Positions 9,822 through 17,662 of a DNA stretch of 64,000 nucleotides are shown here, piece by piece (the first letter of the stretch is position 1; each line of letters begins with the position of its first letter). The notes under the pieces are model-generated. The model saw only the letters and a list, made by a program, of their open reading frames with translations. It searched no databases and was not told the origin of the DNA. The stretch covers positions 3,100,001 to 3,164,000 of the forward strand of contig NZ_JAFBBO010000001.1 in NCBI RefSeq assembly GCF_016907235.1. Reading direction: 5' to 3'. The position numbers were made by a program, and so were the translations under genes. This DNA is from Oerskovia jenensis. GTDB lineage: Bacteria > Actinomycetota > Actinomycetes > Actinomycetales > Cellulomonadaceae.

Positions 9822-10681
9822 ACACGCAGTCCACGCGACCCCACGCCCCCGCGCCGACGACACCGGTGAGCCGGTCGGCCAGGTCGTCCCCGACACCCCG
9901 ACGCCGCAGGATCGCAGGCACCGGCTGGCACGGCCTGCGCACCCTGACCCTGACCGAGGCCCGCCTGCTGCTCCGCGACCCGGGGACGGTCTTCTTCGCG
10001 CTCTTCTTCCCGACGGTCCTGCTCGTGGGCGTGGGCTTCGCGTTCCCCGGCATGCGGGACGTCATCACCGACGCGCCGCCGCCGTGGGAGGGGCTGACGG
10101 CGGTCGCGGTCTACGTGCCCGTGGCGCTCGCGACCGCGGTCGCGACGGTCGCGCTCACGACCCTGCCCGTGTACTTCGCGACGTTCCGCGAGAAGGGCGT
10201 GCTGCGCAGGCTCTCGACGACCCCCATGAAGCCGCAGGGGCTCATCGGGGCGCACCTTTTCATCAACCTGGTGATGGTCTGCGCCGCGGCGCTGCTCGCG
10301 GTGGTCGTGGGGAGCGTGGTGTTCGACCTCGCGGGCCCCACGAACCTCGCGATCGTCCTGGCGAGCTTCCTGCTGGGGATCCTGTCGATGTTCTCGATCG
10401 GGATGCTCATCGCGTCGCGCGCCGGGAAGGCGAGCACCGCGTCGGCGGTCGGGATGACGCTGTACTTCCCGATGCTGTTCCTCGCGGGCATGTGGACGCC
10501 CGGGCCGGTCATGCCCGAGGTCGTGCAGACCGTCGCCGGCTACACGCCGCTCGGCGCGGCGACGCAGGCCATGACGACGGGCTGGTTCGGGACGGGCGTC
10601 CCGGTGTCGCAGCTCGTGGTCATGGCGGTGTGGACCGTGGTGCTGCTGCCGCTCGCGGCGAGGCTGTTCCGCTGGTCGTGA
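9818..10681 (+). CDS. ABC-2 type transporter permease (DrrB-like)
   Basis: The 287-residue protein has a basic N-terminal tail, a first membrane segment after LLLRDPGTVFFALFFP, and five further hydrophobic segments. The sequence FREKGVLRRLSTTPMKPQG is the conserved cytoplasmic motif of ABC-2 drug exporters. GAAGGAG precedes the ATG by 7 bases inside the ATPase gene. With the preceding gene it forms a complete two-component exporter; the substrate is unknown. Confidence 0.9.
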   Translation: MNTQSTRPHAPAPTTPVSRSARSSPTPRRRRIAGTGWHGLRTLTLTEARLLLRDPGTVFFALFFPTVLLVGVGFAFPGMRDVITDAPPPWEGLTAVAVYVPVALATAVATVALTTLPVYFATFREKGVLRRLSTTPMKPQGLIGAHLFINLVMVCAAALLAVVVGSVVFDLAGPTNLAIVLASFLLGILSMFSIGMLIASRAGKASTASAVGMTLYFPMLFLAGMWTPGPVMPEVVQTVAGYTPLGAATQAMTTGWFGTGVPVSQLVVMAVWTVVLLPLAARLFRWS

Positions 10682-10688
10682 CGCAGGG

Positions 10689-11186
10689 CTACCGGACGAA
10701 GTGCGGGCCCGCGGCCGGGTCCGCGAGGTAGCCCAGCGTGTGGCCGAGGCGCTCGCTCGTCGACGCGGCGAGGTCGGCGGGCAGGTCGTCGGGCGAGAAC
10801 CATGCGACGGCGAGCGACTCGTCGTCCGCGACGTGGGCCTCGGCCGCGGCGGCGGGGGAGACCGGGCGGCACAGGAAGCACAGGTCGAGGTACTGCGACC
10901 GGTCACCGTTCGGGTACTCGACGGGTGGCGTCACGGTGACCCCGGTCAGGGCGTCGACGTGGACCGCGACGCCGGTCTCCTCCAGGATCTCGCGGGCGAG
11001 GCCCACGGCCGGGTCCTCGCCCGGCTCGAGGATGCCGCTGACGATCGCCCACTGCCCGGTGTCGGCGCGCTGCCCCAGGAGGAGGCGGCCGTCGTCGTCG
11101 ATCACGACCCCCGACACCCCCGGCATCCACAGGAGGTCGGTCCCGACGTGGGACCGGAGGGCAGCGACGAACTCGGGGATCGGCAT
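10689..11186 (-). CDS. NUDIX hydrolase
   Basis: It hydrolyses nucleoside diphosphate derivatives or sanitises damaged nucleotides. The Nudix box GILEPGEDPAVGLAREILEETGV is complete, with the metal-binding REILEE core, in a 165-residue protein. The frame is open further upstream, but those codons are the translated palindrome at 11218-11261. The start at 11186 is instead supported by a TACGCT -10 box at 7-base spacing, as for a leaderless mRNA. It is convergent with the ABC exporter. Confidence 0.88.
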   Translation of the reverse strand: MPIPEFVAALRSHVGTDLLWMPGVSGVVIDDDGRLLLGQRADTGQWAIVSGILEPGEDPAVGLAREILEETGVAVHVDALTGVTVTPPVEYPNGDRSQYLDLCFLCRPVSPAAAAEAHVADDESLAVAWFSPDDLPADLAASTSERLGHTLGYLADPAAGPHFVR

Positions 11187-11217
11187 GGGTTCGAGCGTAG
11201 ACCTGCGCTCCGCGCGA

Positions 11218-11261
11218 GTGTCAGAACCAGCGAGACCTCGGGTCCTCGCTGGTTCTGACAC
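11218..11261. repeat. Dispersed palindrome, family A copy 2
   Basis: GTGTCAGAACCAGCGAG (11218-11234) and CTCGCTGGTTCTGACAC (11245-11261) are perfect complements. A third, degraded right arm, CGCTGGTCCTGGCAC, follows at 11264-11278. It lies upstream of the divergent NUDIX gene and the DAHP synthase leader. Confidence 0.85.
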
Positions 11262-11353
11262 GTCGCTGGTCCTGGCACGAGCACGACGTGTCGACCGCCC
11301 GGGGAGTGAGACGGCCCGCCGGAGCCCCGAAACCCCTGTGCTACGGTCGTCGG

Positions 11354-11422
11354 GTGAACACGGTTCGTTGGTATCGGCGCTTTACGCTGGCTCCTGGAGG
11401 GGCCGAGCGGGCGTTCGCCTGA
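11354..11422 (+). CDS. Leader peptide of the DAHP synthase gene
   Basis: A 22-codon reading frame starts at GTG 11354 and ends at TGA 11420. The peptide begins VNTVRWYRRFTLAP and ends AERAFA, so it holds one Trp, one Tyr and two Phe, the three end products of the pathway controlled by the gene downstream. A TACGGT box lies 6 bases before the GTG, fitting a leaderless transcript that begins with this peptide. The coding sequence overlaps the first of two hairpins. Together this suggests ribosome-mediated attenuation. Function is inferred. Confidence 0.65.
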   Translation: MNTVRWYRRFTLAPGGAERAFA

Positions 11423-11476
11423 CCAACCTTCCCCCGGAGCCAGCACAGGGCCTTGGACGCAGACCGCGTCCGGGCC
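11386..11476 (+). promoter_or_regulatory. Attenuator-like hairpins before DAHP synthase
   Basis: GCTGGCTCC (11386-11394, inside the leader peptide codons) pairs with GGAGCCAGC (11436-11444). A second stem, GGGCC-TT-GGACGC with GCGTCC-G-GGCCC (11448-11476), is followed by TTCGTCATT and looks like an intrinsic terminator. A ribosome stalled at the Trp-Tyr or first Phe codons would cover the left arm of the first stem. Confidence 0.55.
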
Positions 11477-11560
11477 CTTCGTCATTCAGACGGGCCGACT
11501 CCGGACACAGAGCAGGCCGCGCGGCTCCGTCTGAGTCACCTTCAGATCAGGAGCCCTCGC

Positions 11561-12751
11561 ATGACCGCCACGACCGCGACCGCCGCCTCGCCGGAGACCG
11601 ACGAACGTCACCACGAGACGACCACGTCACCCGCCGGTGCAGGTGACACCATGGAACGCGTGACCTCCCACCCCGAGTACGAGCTGCAGGCGCCCACGAG
11701 CGACCTGCGCATCCGCGCCCTCGACCCTCTGCCCGCCCCCGTCGACATGCTCGCGGAGCTGCCGCTCGGCACGGCTCGTGGCGACCTGGTCACCCAGTCG
11801 CGCCGCGAGATCCGCGACGTCCTGGCGGGAGAGGACGACCGTCTGCTCGTCATCGTCGGGCCGTGCTCGGTCCACGACCCCGAGGCCGCGCTCGACTACG
11901 CGCACCGCCTCGCGGCCGTCGCGAAGGACCTGTCCGAGGACCTCGCGATCGTCATGCGCGTGTACTTCGAGAAGCCGCGCACGACGGTCGGCTGGAAGGG
12001 CCTCATCAACGACCCCGACCTCGACGGCACGCACGACGTCAACCGCGGCCTGCACCTCGCGCGCGAGGTCCTGCTGGGCGTCCTCGACGCGGGTGTCCCC
12101 GCGGCGACCGAGTTCCTCGAGCCCACGAGCCCGCAGTACATCGCGGACGCGGTGTCGTGGGGGGCGATCGGCGCGCGCAACGTCGAGAGCCAGGTGCACC
12201 GCCAGCTCGCGTCGGGCCTGTCGATGCCGGTCGGCTTCAAGAACGCGACCGACGGCGACATCCAGATCGCGGTCGACGGCTGCATCACCGCCGCGAGCGA
12301 GCACACGTTCTTCGGCACGGACGGCGCGGGCCGCGCGGCCGCAGTGGAGACCGCGGGCAACCCGGACTGCCACATCATCCTGCGCGGTGGCCGCAGCGGC
12401 CCCAACTACAGCCCCGACGACGTCGCGTCCGCCCTGCGCGTGGCCGCCGCCTCGGGCCTGGGCGGGGCCGTCGAGCACGGCCTGGTCATCGACGCGAGCC
12501 ACGGCAACTCGGGCAAGGACCACGTGCGCCAGGCCGAGGTCGTGCGCGAGGTCGCGGCCCGCATCGCCGAGGGCGAGGCCGGTATCACGGGCCTCATGAT
12601 GGAGAGCTTCCTCGTGGCGGGTGCCCAGGCGCCGGCTCCGAGCGGGCTCGTGTACGGGCAGTCCGTGACGGACAAGTGCATCGACTGGGACACGACGGCC
12701 GAGCTCCTCGGCGAGCTCGCCGAGTCGGTGCGGGCGCGCCGGGCGCTCTGA
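11561..12751 (+). CDS. 3-deoxy-7-phosphoheptulonate synthase, class I
   Basis: It joins phosphoenolpyruvate and erythrose-4-phosphate to make DAHP, the first step of the shikimate pathway. The 396-residue product has the class I signatures: LLVIVGPCSVHD, the substrate-binding KPRTTVGWKGLINDP, IGARNVESQVHRQ, the metal-site Cys in VGPCS and the His in IDASHGNSGK. The N-terminal 40 residues are variable and Thr-rich. A CAGGAG ribosome site lies 7 bases before the ATG. The leader peptide and hairpins upstream suggest control by aromatic amino acids. It could be called aroF or aroG; the isoenzyme type cannot be told. Confidence 0.93.
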   Translation: MTATTATAASPETDERHHETTTSPAGAGDTMERVTSHPEYELQAPTSDLRIRALDPLPAPVDMLAELPLGTARGDLVTQSRREIRDVLAGEDDRLLVIVGPCSVHDPEAALDYAHRLAAVAKDLSEDLAIVMRVYFEKPRTTVGWKGLINDPDLDGTHDVNRGLHLAREVLLGVLDAGVPAATEFLEPTSPQYIADAVSWGAIGARNVESQVHRQLASGLSMPVGFKNATDGDIQIAVDGCITAASEHTFFGTDGAGRAAAVETAGNPDCHIILRGGRSGPNYSPDDVASALRVAAASGLGGAVEHGLVIDASHGNSGKDHVRQAEVVREVAARIAEGEAGITGLMMESFLVAGAQAPAPSGLVYGQSVTDKCIDWDTTAELLGELAESVRARRAL

Positions 12752-12762
12752 GCCCTCTCGTT

Positions 12763-12813
12763 CCAGGACGACGGCCGCCCTCCCCACGGGGAGAGCGGCC
12801 GTCGTCGTCCTGG
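12763..12813. terminator. Bidirectional terminator
   Basis: CCAGGACGACGGCCGC and GCGGCCGTCGTCGTCCTGG pair over 16 bp with a 3-base bulge. It lies between the convergent DAHP synthase and DUF4232 genes and can serve both. Confidence 0.75.
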
Positions 12814-12820
12814 GACGGGG

Positions 12821-14236
12821 TCAGGGGGTCGTGCTGCTCGGGGTGGTCCAGGAGCCGACCTCCACGGTCGCCCCGCCGAGGATGTCGACGCCGCCCTCTC
12901 CGCCCAGGTGGGAGGTCACGGGCAGACGGACGGCGTCGGCGCCGACCACGGTCTTGACGAGGAAGCTCGTGGTCACGTCCGGGTCGTTGGCCGTGGACAT
13001 CGCGCCCCACCGGACCAGGGACTCGACGGCCTGCCCGGGGGGGACGACGAGCCGGACGGAGCTGCCGCCGTCCAGGTACGGCTCGAGCGTGACCTCGGGT
13101 TCCGTGCCCGAGGCGCGCAGGAAGCTCAGCTCGGGGCGACCGTCGACAGCGCACGGTGCGCCCGAGCCGTTCGTCGCACGGAGGATCGCGAAGCGTGACC
13201 CCATGGCGGCGTCGAACCCGACGAGCTCCGGGGTGAGGTCCGGGCCGGTGCAGGCAGGGATCCCGTCCGCGGCCGCTGCGGCCGCGTCCGCGGCGTCCTG
13301 TCCCGCGAGAGCCGGGTCGGGTCCGGCCGGTTCGAGGTCGCTCACCCAGCCCGTCTCCGACGTCCCCTCGCCGTCGACCACGAACTGGATCGGGCGTCCG
13401 AGGAGCTCGGCCTGGCCCGAGGCGCGCAGCCAGGCAGCCGTGGGTGCGGGGTCCCCGTCGACGCGGACCGTCAGGAGAGGGGCGTCGTCGTCTCCCACGG
13501 AGCCGTCCTCGATCGCCGGGCCGGCCTCGTACGAGACCTCGGTGACCTCGTCGCGCGCGGCGGCCTCGGTGAGCAGGGCGACGGCCGGCAGGGGCGGGGG
13601 CGTGAGGTAGTGGCCGCCGAAGTACCGGGCACGGGAGTCGTCGGTCGAGAGGGAGACGATCCCGTGCCCGAGGCCCTGGGTGGCCTCGGCGATCGTCAGG
13701 AGGTCCTCGGGGGTGCGCACGGTCACTGCCGTGGTCGTCGCGTCGGCGAGGACCGAGGTGGCCCCGGCGTCGAGGAACCCGACGCCGGCCGCGACCGAGT
13801 ACATCCCGGTGCCGTCCATCCCGACGCGCAGCGTCGAGCCGGTGCCGGGGACCTCGTCGACGACCCAGGTCTCGTGGAAGCCTCGGATCCCCGCCTCGAG
13901 GAGAGCGGCGCGCGCCTCGTCCGCGGTGTCCTGCGAGGCCTGGGGGCCGGTGAGGCTCTCGAGGTCGACCGTCATGACGAGCCGCAGGACGGGGACGTCG
14001 AATCCGGGCTCGTCCGTCTCGGTCTTCTCGATCTCGACCGACTCGACGCCGTCAAGCTCCCCGACCTTCTTCTCGAGCGCGGCGACGGCCTCGGTGTCGG
14101 AGAGCGGGACGGGGGTGGTGGCGGCGTTGCCGGGACGGCCCACGGCCCAGACGGCGAGGGCGACCAGCACGACGAAGAGTCCGGCCACCAGCAGGTAGAC
14201 GGGCTGGATCCGGGGGCTTCGGTGGGTCTCGGTCAC
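12821..14236 (-). CDS. Membrane-anchored DUF4232-domain protein
   Basis: The 471-residue protein has one N-terminal membrane anchor (PVYLLVAGLFVVLVALAVWAV) and an extracytoplasmic remainder. The C-terminal 150 residues, from PACTGPDLTPELVGFDAAMG with the partner Cys in GSGAPCAVDG, match the DUF4232 pattern. The central part has no recognised domain. The start GTG is 6 bases after a TACCCT box and lacks a Shine-Dalgarno sequence, so the transcript is likely leaderless. It is divergent from sigK, and the SigK promoter lies in the shared gap. Function is unknown. Confidence 0.75.
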   Translation of the reverse strand: MTETHRSPRIQPVYLLVAGLFVVLVALAVWAVGRPGNAATTPVPLSDTEAVAALEKKVGELDGVESVEIEKTETDEPGFDVPVLRLVMTVDLESLTGPQASQDTADEARAALLEAGIRGFHETWVVDEVPGTGSTLRVGMDGTGMYSVAAGVGFLDAGATSVLADATTTAVTVRTPEDLLTIAEATQGLGHGIVSLSTDDSRARYFGGHYLTPPPLPAVALLTEAAARDEVTEVSYEAGPAIEDGSVGDDDAPLLTVRVDGDPAPTAAWLRASGQAELLGRPIQFVVDGEGTSETGWVSDLEPAGPDPALAGQDAADAAAAAADGIPACTGPDLTPELVGFDAAMGSRFAILRATNGSGAPCAVDGRPELSFLRASGTEPEVTLEPYLDGGSSVRLVVPPGQAVESLVRWGAMSTANDPDVTTSFLVKTVVGADAVRLPVTSHLGGEGGVDILGGATVEVGSWTTPSSTTP

Positions 14237-14275
14237 CCCGCGAGGGTAGCGGTTCCCGGGTGGCGCCCGGCCGGA

Positions 14276-14304
14276 CCCATCCGCGGGCCCGTCGGCGACG
14301 AACC
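14276..14304 (+). promoter_or_regulatory. SigK-type promoter of sigK-rskA
   Basis: CCCATCC (14276-14282), 16 bases, then CGAACC (14299-14304). The same two boxes with the same spacing occur before the fasciclin lipoprotein and dipZ. The position implies that sigK drives its own transcription. Confidence 0.75.
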
Positions 14305-14391
14305 ACAGGTGCCTCGGTCGTCGCGGGAGGCCACGCACCGCGGGTGGTCCGCCGGTGCGCCGCGTCGGCAGCCCTGGGGCAGACTGGGCGG

Positions 14392-14967
14392 GTGCCACCT
14401 GTGAGGACGAGCGAGCCCGATGCTCTCGATGCCGCGCTCGCCGCGTGCGCCGGGGGTGACCCGGACGCGTTCGCGCCGGTGTACGACGCGTTGGCCCCGG
14501 CCGTCTTCGGCACGGCGCTCGCGGTGCTGCGCGACAACGACCATGCGGCGGAGGTGACCCAGGAGGTGATGATCGAGGTGTGGCAGACAGCGGTGCGCTT
14601 CGACGCCTCCAGGGGTTCGGCTCGTACGTGGGTGGTCACGATGGCCCGACGACGGGCGGTGGACCGGGTGCGGTCCGAGCAGTCGCGCCGGGTCCGGGAC
14701 CAGAAGGACGTCGACGGCAGGTTCGCCGGGGGCGGGCACGACGTCGTGGCGGAGGAGGTCGAGCAGCTGCTCGAGTCGGCCGCGGTGCGGCAGTGCCTGG
14801 GGAGCCTGACCGGGACCCAGCGCGACGCCGTCGTGCGGGCGTACTTCGGTGGGCTGACGTACCGGGAGGTGGCCGTGGAGCTGGGGGCGGCCGTACCGAC
14901 CGTGAAGTCGAGGATCCGTGACGGCCTCGTGCGCCTGCGGGACTGCCTGGGGGTGAACCGTGGCTGA
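14392..14967 (+). CDS. sigK: ECF sigma factor SigK
   Basis: This 191-residue protein has sigma region 2 (FAPVYDALAPAVFGTALAVLRDNDHAAEVTQE and WQTAVRFDASRGSARTWVVTMARRRAVDRVR) and region 4 (LTYREVAVELGAAVPTVKSRIRDGLVRLRD). The next gene is an RskA-type anti-sigma factor overlapping by 8 bases. The SigK assignment rests on that partner and on the MPT83-like and DipZ genes nearby, which form the SigK regulon in Mycobacterium tuberculosis. GTG 14392 is chosen; GTG 14401 is equally possible. The 5' leader from its own promoter would be about 80 bases. Confidence 0.88.
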   Translation: MPPVRTSEPDALDAALAACAGGDPDAFAPVYDALAPAVFGTALAVLRDNDHAAEVTQEVMIEVWQTAVRFDASRGSARTWVVTMARRRAVDRVRSEQSRRVRDQKDVDGRFAGGGHDVVAEEVEQLLESAAVRQCLGSLTGTQRDAVVRAYFGGLTYREVAVELGAAVPTVKSRIRDGLVRLRDCLGVNRG

Positions 14968-15793
14968 CGAGACCGGACGGCCGATGCCCGGCGCCCAGGG
15001 CCCGGGTACGCCAGACGGCCCGGGCGCGCCAGACGGCCCGGGCGGGTCCGACGGTCCGCGCGACCTGCTGGCGGCCTACGCGCTCGACGCGGTCGACGAC
15101 CTGGACCGGCGTGCCGTGGAGCGGTTGCTCGCTGCCGACCCGGACGCGCGCCGTGAGCTCGACGAGCACCGCGCGGTGGTCGCGGCGTTCACGGTGGACG
15201 CGGACCCGCCTGCCGCCCTGCGTGAGCGGGTGCTGGGCAGCCTGGCCACGGTGCCGCAGGTCGCGGCGCCGTGGGGCAGCGAGGGTGCCGCGGGGACGAC
15301 GCCCCCGGCAGGCTCGGGCTCTGGCGGGGGAGTGCGCCCCCGGTCGACGCGCCGCCGACGCTGGGCCGTCGTCGCGGCAGCCGCCGCGGCGGTCGTGGCC
15401 GTCGCGGTCCCGACGACGCTCGCGGTCCAGGCTCGTCAGGAGCAGGTCCGGCTCCAGACCCAGGCCGACGCGGTCGCCTCGATGCTGGCCGACCCGGCTG
15501 CGGAGATCGTCCGGGGGGAGATGGTCGGGGGTGGCGACGCGAGCGCGCTCGTCTCGGGGGACCGCGTGCTGTTCTCGGTCACGGACCTGCCGAGGGCGGG
15601 GTCGGCCGAGGACTACCAGCTCTGGCTCGTCGAGGGCGAGGAGATGGTCTCGGCCGGAGTCTTCGACGCTCACGACGGGTCGGCCGCGCTGCTCGTCGAG
15701 GCGGCGGGGAGCGCCGGCGTCGCGGTGACGCTCGAGCCTGCTGGGGGTTCTCCGCAGCCCACGAGCGACCCGCTGGTCGTGCTCGAGACCTGA
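14960..15793 (+). CDS. rskA: Anti-sigma-K factor RskA
   Basis: The 277-residue single-pass membrane protein binds SigK and releases it after regulated proteolysis. Residues 1-30 are a Pro/Gly-rich repeat. Residues 34-95 (LLAAYALDAVDDLDRRAVERLL) are the cytoplasmic sigma-binding helices, 135-156 the membrane segment, and the rest is the extracytoplasmic RskA domain, with EDYQLWLVEGEEMVSAGVF as its typical core. It overlaps sigK by 8 bases. The sensed signal may be the redox state of cell-wall proteins, since the regulon includes DipZ; this is an inference. Confidence 0.9.
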   Translation: MADETGRPMPGAQGPGTPDGPGAPDGPGGSDGPRDLLAAYALDAVDDLDRRAVERLLAADPDARRELDEHRAVVAAFTVDADPPAALRERVLGSLATVPQVAAPWGSEGAAGTTPPAGSGSGGGVRPRSTRRRRWAVVAAAAAAVVAVAVPTTLAVQARQEQVRLQTQADAVASMLADPAAEIVRGEMVGGGDASALVSGDRVLFSVTDLPRAGSAEDYQLWLVEGEEMVSAGVFDAHDGSAALLVEAAGSAGVAVTLEPAGGSPQPTSDPLVVLET

Positions 15794-15836
15794 TACTCGA
15801 CCTCGGATAGAAATCGACCCGTAAAGGGCTCAGAAA

Positions 15837-15857
15837 TACCCGCTCTCGGGTAATTCC
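15837..15857 (+). terminator. Terminator of sigK-rskA
   Basis: TACCCG-CTCT-CGGGTA followed by ATTCCTT. It is a small stem with a T-containing tail 43 bases after rskA. Confidence 0.55.
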
Positions 15858-15874
15858 TTGGTCCGATCCCGGAT

Positions 15875-15941
15875 ATACGCCAGGGTTTGTAAAACTCTGG
15901 GTATTGGTGATGCAATACGACACGTTCCCACCTTGTGTCGT
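15875..15941 (+). promoter_or_regulatory. AT-rich promoter and leader with overlapping stem-loops
   Basis: Three short inverted repeats follow one another: ATAC..CCAG.GTTT with AAAC.CTGG.GTAT (15875-15904), GTATTG-GTGATG-CAATAC (15901-15918), and ACGACAC with GTGTCGT (15917-15941). The first two share GTAT and so cannot form together. TTGTAA (15887) and TGCAAT (15911) at 18-base spacing could be a sigma-A promoter. Confidence 0.4.
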
Positions 15942-15986
15942 CGTGCGAAGGCGCTCCGACATCACCCCGGAAGGAATCCACCACCC

Positions 15987-17474
15987 GTGAAGAAGCTCTT
16001 GGCGAGCGGCGCTGCCGCGCTGCTCGCACTCGGCGGACTGGTCGCCACCGCGGCCCCCGCCTCCGCCCACACCCCCCGCGTCACCGCGACCTGCACCGGC
16101 CTCGAGGTCAAGCTCACCCAGTACTCCGACGGTGCCAACTCGGTCGTCGTGAAGGTCGACGGAAAGGTCGTGAAGGACGAGTCCTTCAAGCGTTCCTGGT
16201 CGACCTCCTACGCGTTCCCCGACACCTCGGTCGGTCACTCCTGGGAGCTCGCCGTCAAGGCCTCGGACGGCAAGCGGTTCGACTTCAGCGACGACGGCAC
16301 GACCGATGCGTGCGCCGGCACCTCGAAGCCCGACAAGGAGACCGGCCTCTACGTCTACAAGAAGAACGACCCCACGAAGCCAGCGTCCTGGGGCAACTCC
16401 GGGCCGCAGACGCTCGTCCACCACAAGCCGGGGACCGAGTGGTACACGACCTTCCCGACCGACCTGCCCACCGAGGTCTGCGGTGACGGCTGGGCCGTCC
16501 AGCAGGACAGGGTCAGGCAGAACGGCACGTTCGTCTGGCCCGGGACCATCACCCCGCCGACGTCGGCCCTGGGGGGTGCGCTGATCGACTCGAAGCACCA
16601 CGACCTCGGCGACCTGATCACGGTGCCGGCGTGCGACGAGGAGCCGAACCCGCCGCGCCCGTCGAAGCCCGCGCCCGAGACGCCGGCGAAGCCCGTGTCC
16701 CCGGTCGCGCCGACCGTCGGTGACGTGTGCACGCCGGCCGGACGCACGGTCGACGCCCCGCAGAGCACCGCGGAGATCACCTACGAGCACGTGGGCGACA
16801 CGATCGTCGCGCGCCCGGCCGCCGGGTACGCGCTCACCGCGACCGAGGGGTACGCGCTCGCCGCGGACGGCACGTCCGCGACGTTCACGATCGACCAGGA
16901 CGCCGCCGACTGCGCCCTGACCCCGGGCGAGATCGGCGCGGTCTGCGAGGCCGACACGCCCTACCTCGGCTACGAGGTCTTCCTGCCCGAGGGCTACGTC
17001 GCGGACAGCGACCGTCCCCTGAGCATCACGTTCCTGCACCCGGGCGACGGCGAGGACTACACGGTCGAGGGTCTGCCGCTCGACGGCAGGCTCCTGTGGC
17101 CGGGCGCCTCCGCGGGCGAGCCCCGCGCCTGGCCGGGCTGGGAGCGTCAGGCGGACGGCTCGTACACCGAGACCGACGGCAACTACGCGTGGACGCGTGC
17201 GGGTGTCGAGGTCCTGTTCGAGGTCAACCCGGGCTACTCGACGACCGTGAGCTATCCCGCGGCGACGGCGTCGTGCGCGAACCCCCGCATCCTCGCCGCG
17301 ACCGGTCCCCTCGACGGTCCGGCGACCCCGGCGACCCCGGTGAGTGCGACGGCGCCGGGCGGGCCGTCGCTCGCAGCGACCGGGGCCACGGCCGGTGCGG
17401 CCGCCTTCCTGGCCGTGCTGCTCGTCGGTGGCGGGGCGGGCATCGTCTGGGCGCGTCGTCGGGCGCACTCCTGA
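15987..17474 (+). CDS. LAXTG-anchored cell-surface protein
   Basis: The 495-residue protein has a signal peptide (VKKLLASGAAALLALGGLVATAAPASA), a body rich in acidic residues and Pro with short Cys-containing repeats, and a C-terminal sorting signal. That signal is LAATG, then a hydrophobic span, then WARRRAHS. LAXTG is the target of class E sortases. A Pro-rich linker (PPRPSKPAPETPAKPVSPVAP) splits two regions. I recognise no catalytic domain, so it may be structural or adhesive. The GTG start follows GGAAGG at 12 bases. It sits inside the SigK block but lacks the SigK promoter boxes. Confidence 0.8.
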   Translation: MKKLLASGAAALLALGGLVATAAPASAHTPRVTATCTGLEVKLTQYSDGANSVVVKVDGKVVKDESFKRSWSTSYAFPDTSVGHSWELAVKASDGKRFDFSDDGTTDACAGTSKPDKETGLYVYKKNDPTKPASWGNSGPQTLVHHKPGTEWYTTFPTDLPTEVCGDGWAVQQDRVRQNGTFVWPGTITPPTSALGGALIDSKHHDLGDLITVPACDEEPNPPRPSKPAPETPAKPVSPVAPTVGDVCTPAGRTVDAPQSTAEITYEHVGDTIVARPAAGYALTATEGYALAADGTSATFTIDQDAADCALTPGEIGAVCEADTPYLGYEVFLPEGYVADSDRPLSITFLHPGDGEDYTVEGLPLDGRLLWPGASAGEPRAWPGWERQADGSYTETDGNYAWTRAGVEVLFEVNPGYSTTVSYPAATASCANPRILAATGPLDGPATPATPVSATAPGGPSLAATGATAGAAAFLAVLLVGGGAGIVWARRRAHS

Positions 17475-17500
17475 GCCTCACCGCGCCGAGAGGTGTGCCG

Positions 17501-17521
17501 CCCCGGCCGTGACGGCCGGGG
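17501..17521. terminator. Terminator hairpin behind the LAXTG gene
   Basis: CCCCGGCCG-TGA-CGGCCGGGG is a perfect 9-bp GC stem, flanked by a further weak pairing of TGTGCCG with CAGCGCA. It is the first of three hairpins in this convergent gap. Confidence 0.65.
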
Positions 17522-17531
17522 CAGCGCACGA

Positions 17532-17577
17532 GAGGAGCCGGCCGCCCGGGCATCCCGTCCGGTGCAGCCGGCTCCTC
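17532..17577. repeat. Inverted repeat in convergent gap
   Basis: GAGGAGCCGGC (17532-17542) and GCCGGCTCCTC (17567-17577) are perfect complements around a 24-base loop. It may act as a terminator. Confidence 0.6.
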
Positions 17578-17584
17578 GCTCGTC

Positions 17585-17638
17585 GTCCCCGTGGTCGGCC
17601 CGCAGACCGCTGAGGGCCGACCGCCGCGGCACGGGGAC
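17585..17638. terminator. Two-tier hairpin behind the fasciclin gene
   Basis: GTCCCCGTG (17585-17593) pairs with CACGGGGAC (17630-17638). Within it GTCGGCCC (17594-17601) pairs with GGGCCGAC (17614-17621). It is placed to end the minus-strand fasciclin transcript. Confidence 0.6.
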
Positions 17639-17662
17639 AACCGCGGCGGCCGGCGTCGGTGG

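Noticed and set aside
11187-11261. N-terminal extension of the NUDIX protein
   Set aside because: The extra codons are the translated family A palindrome; a leaderless promoter box supports the later start.
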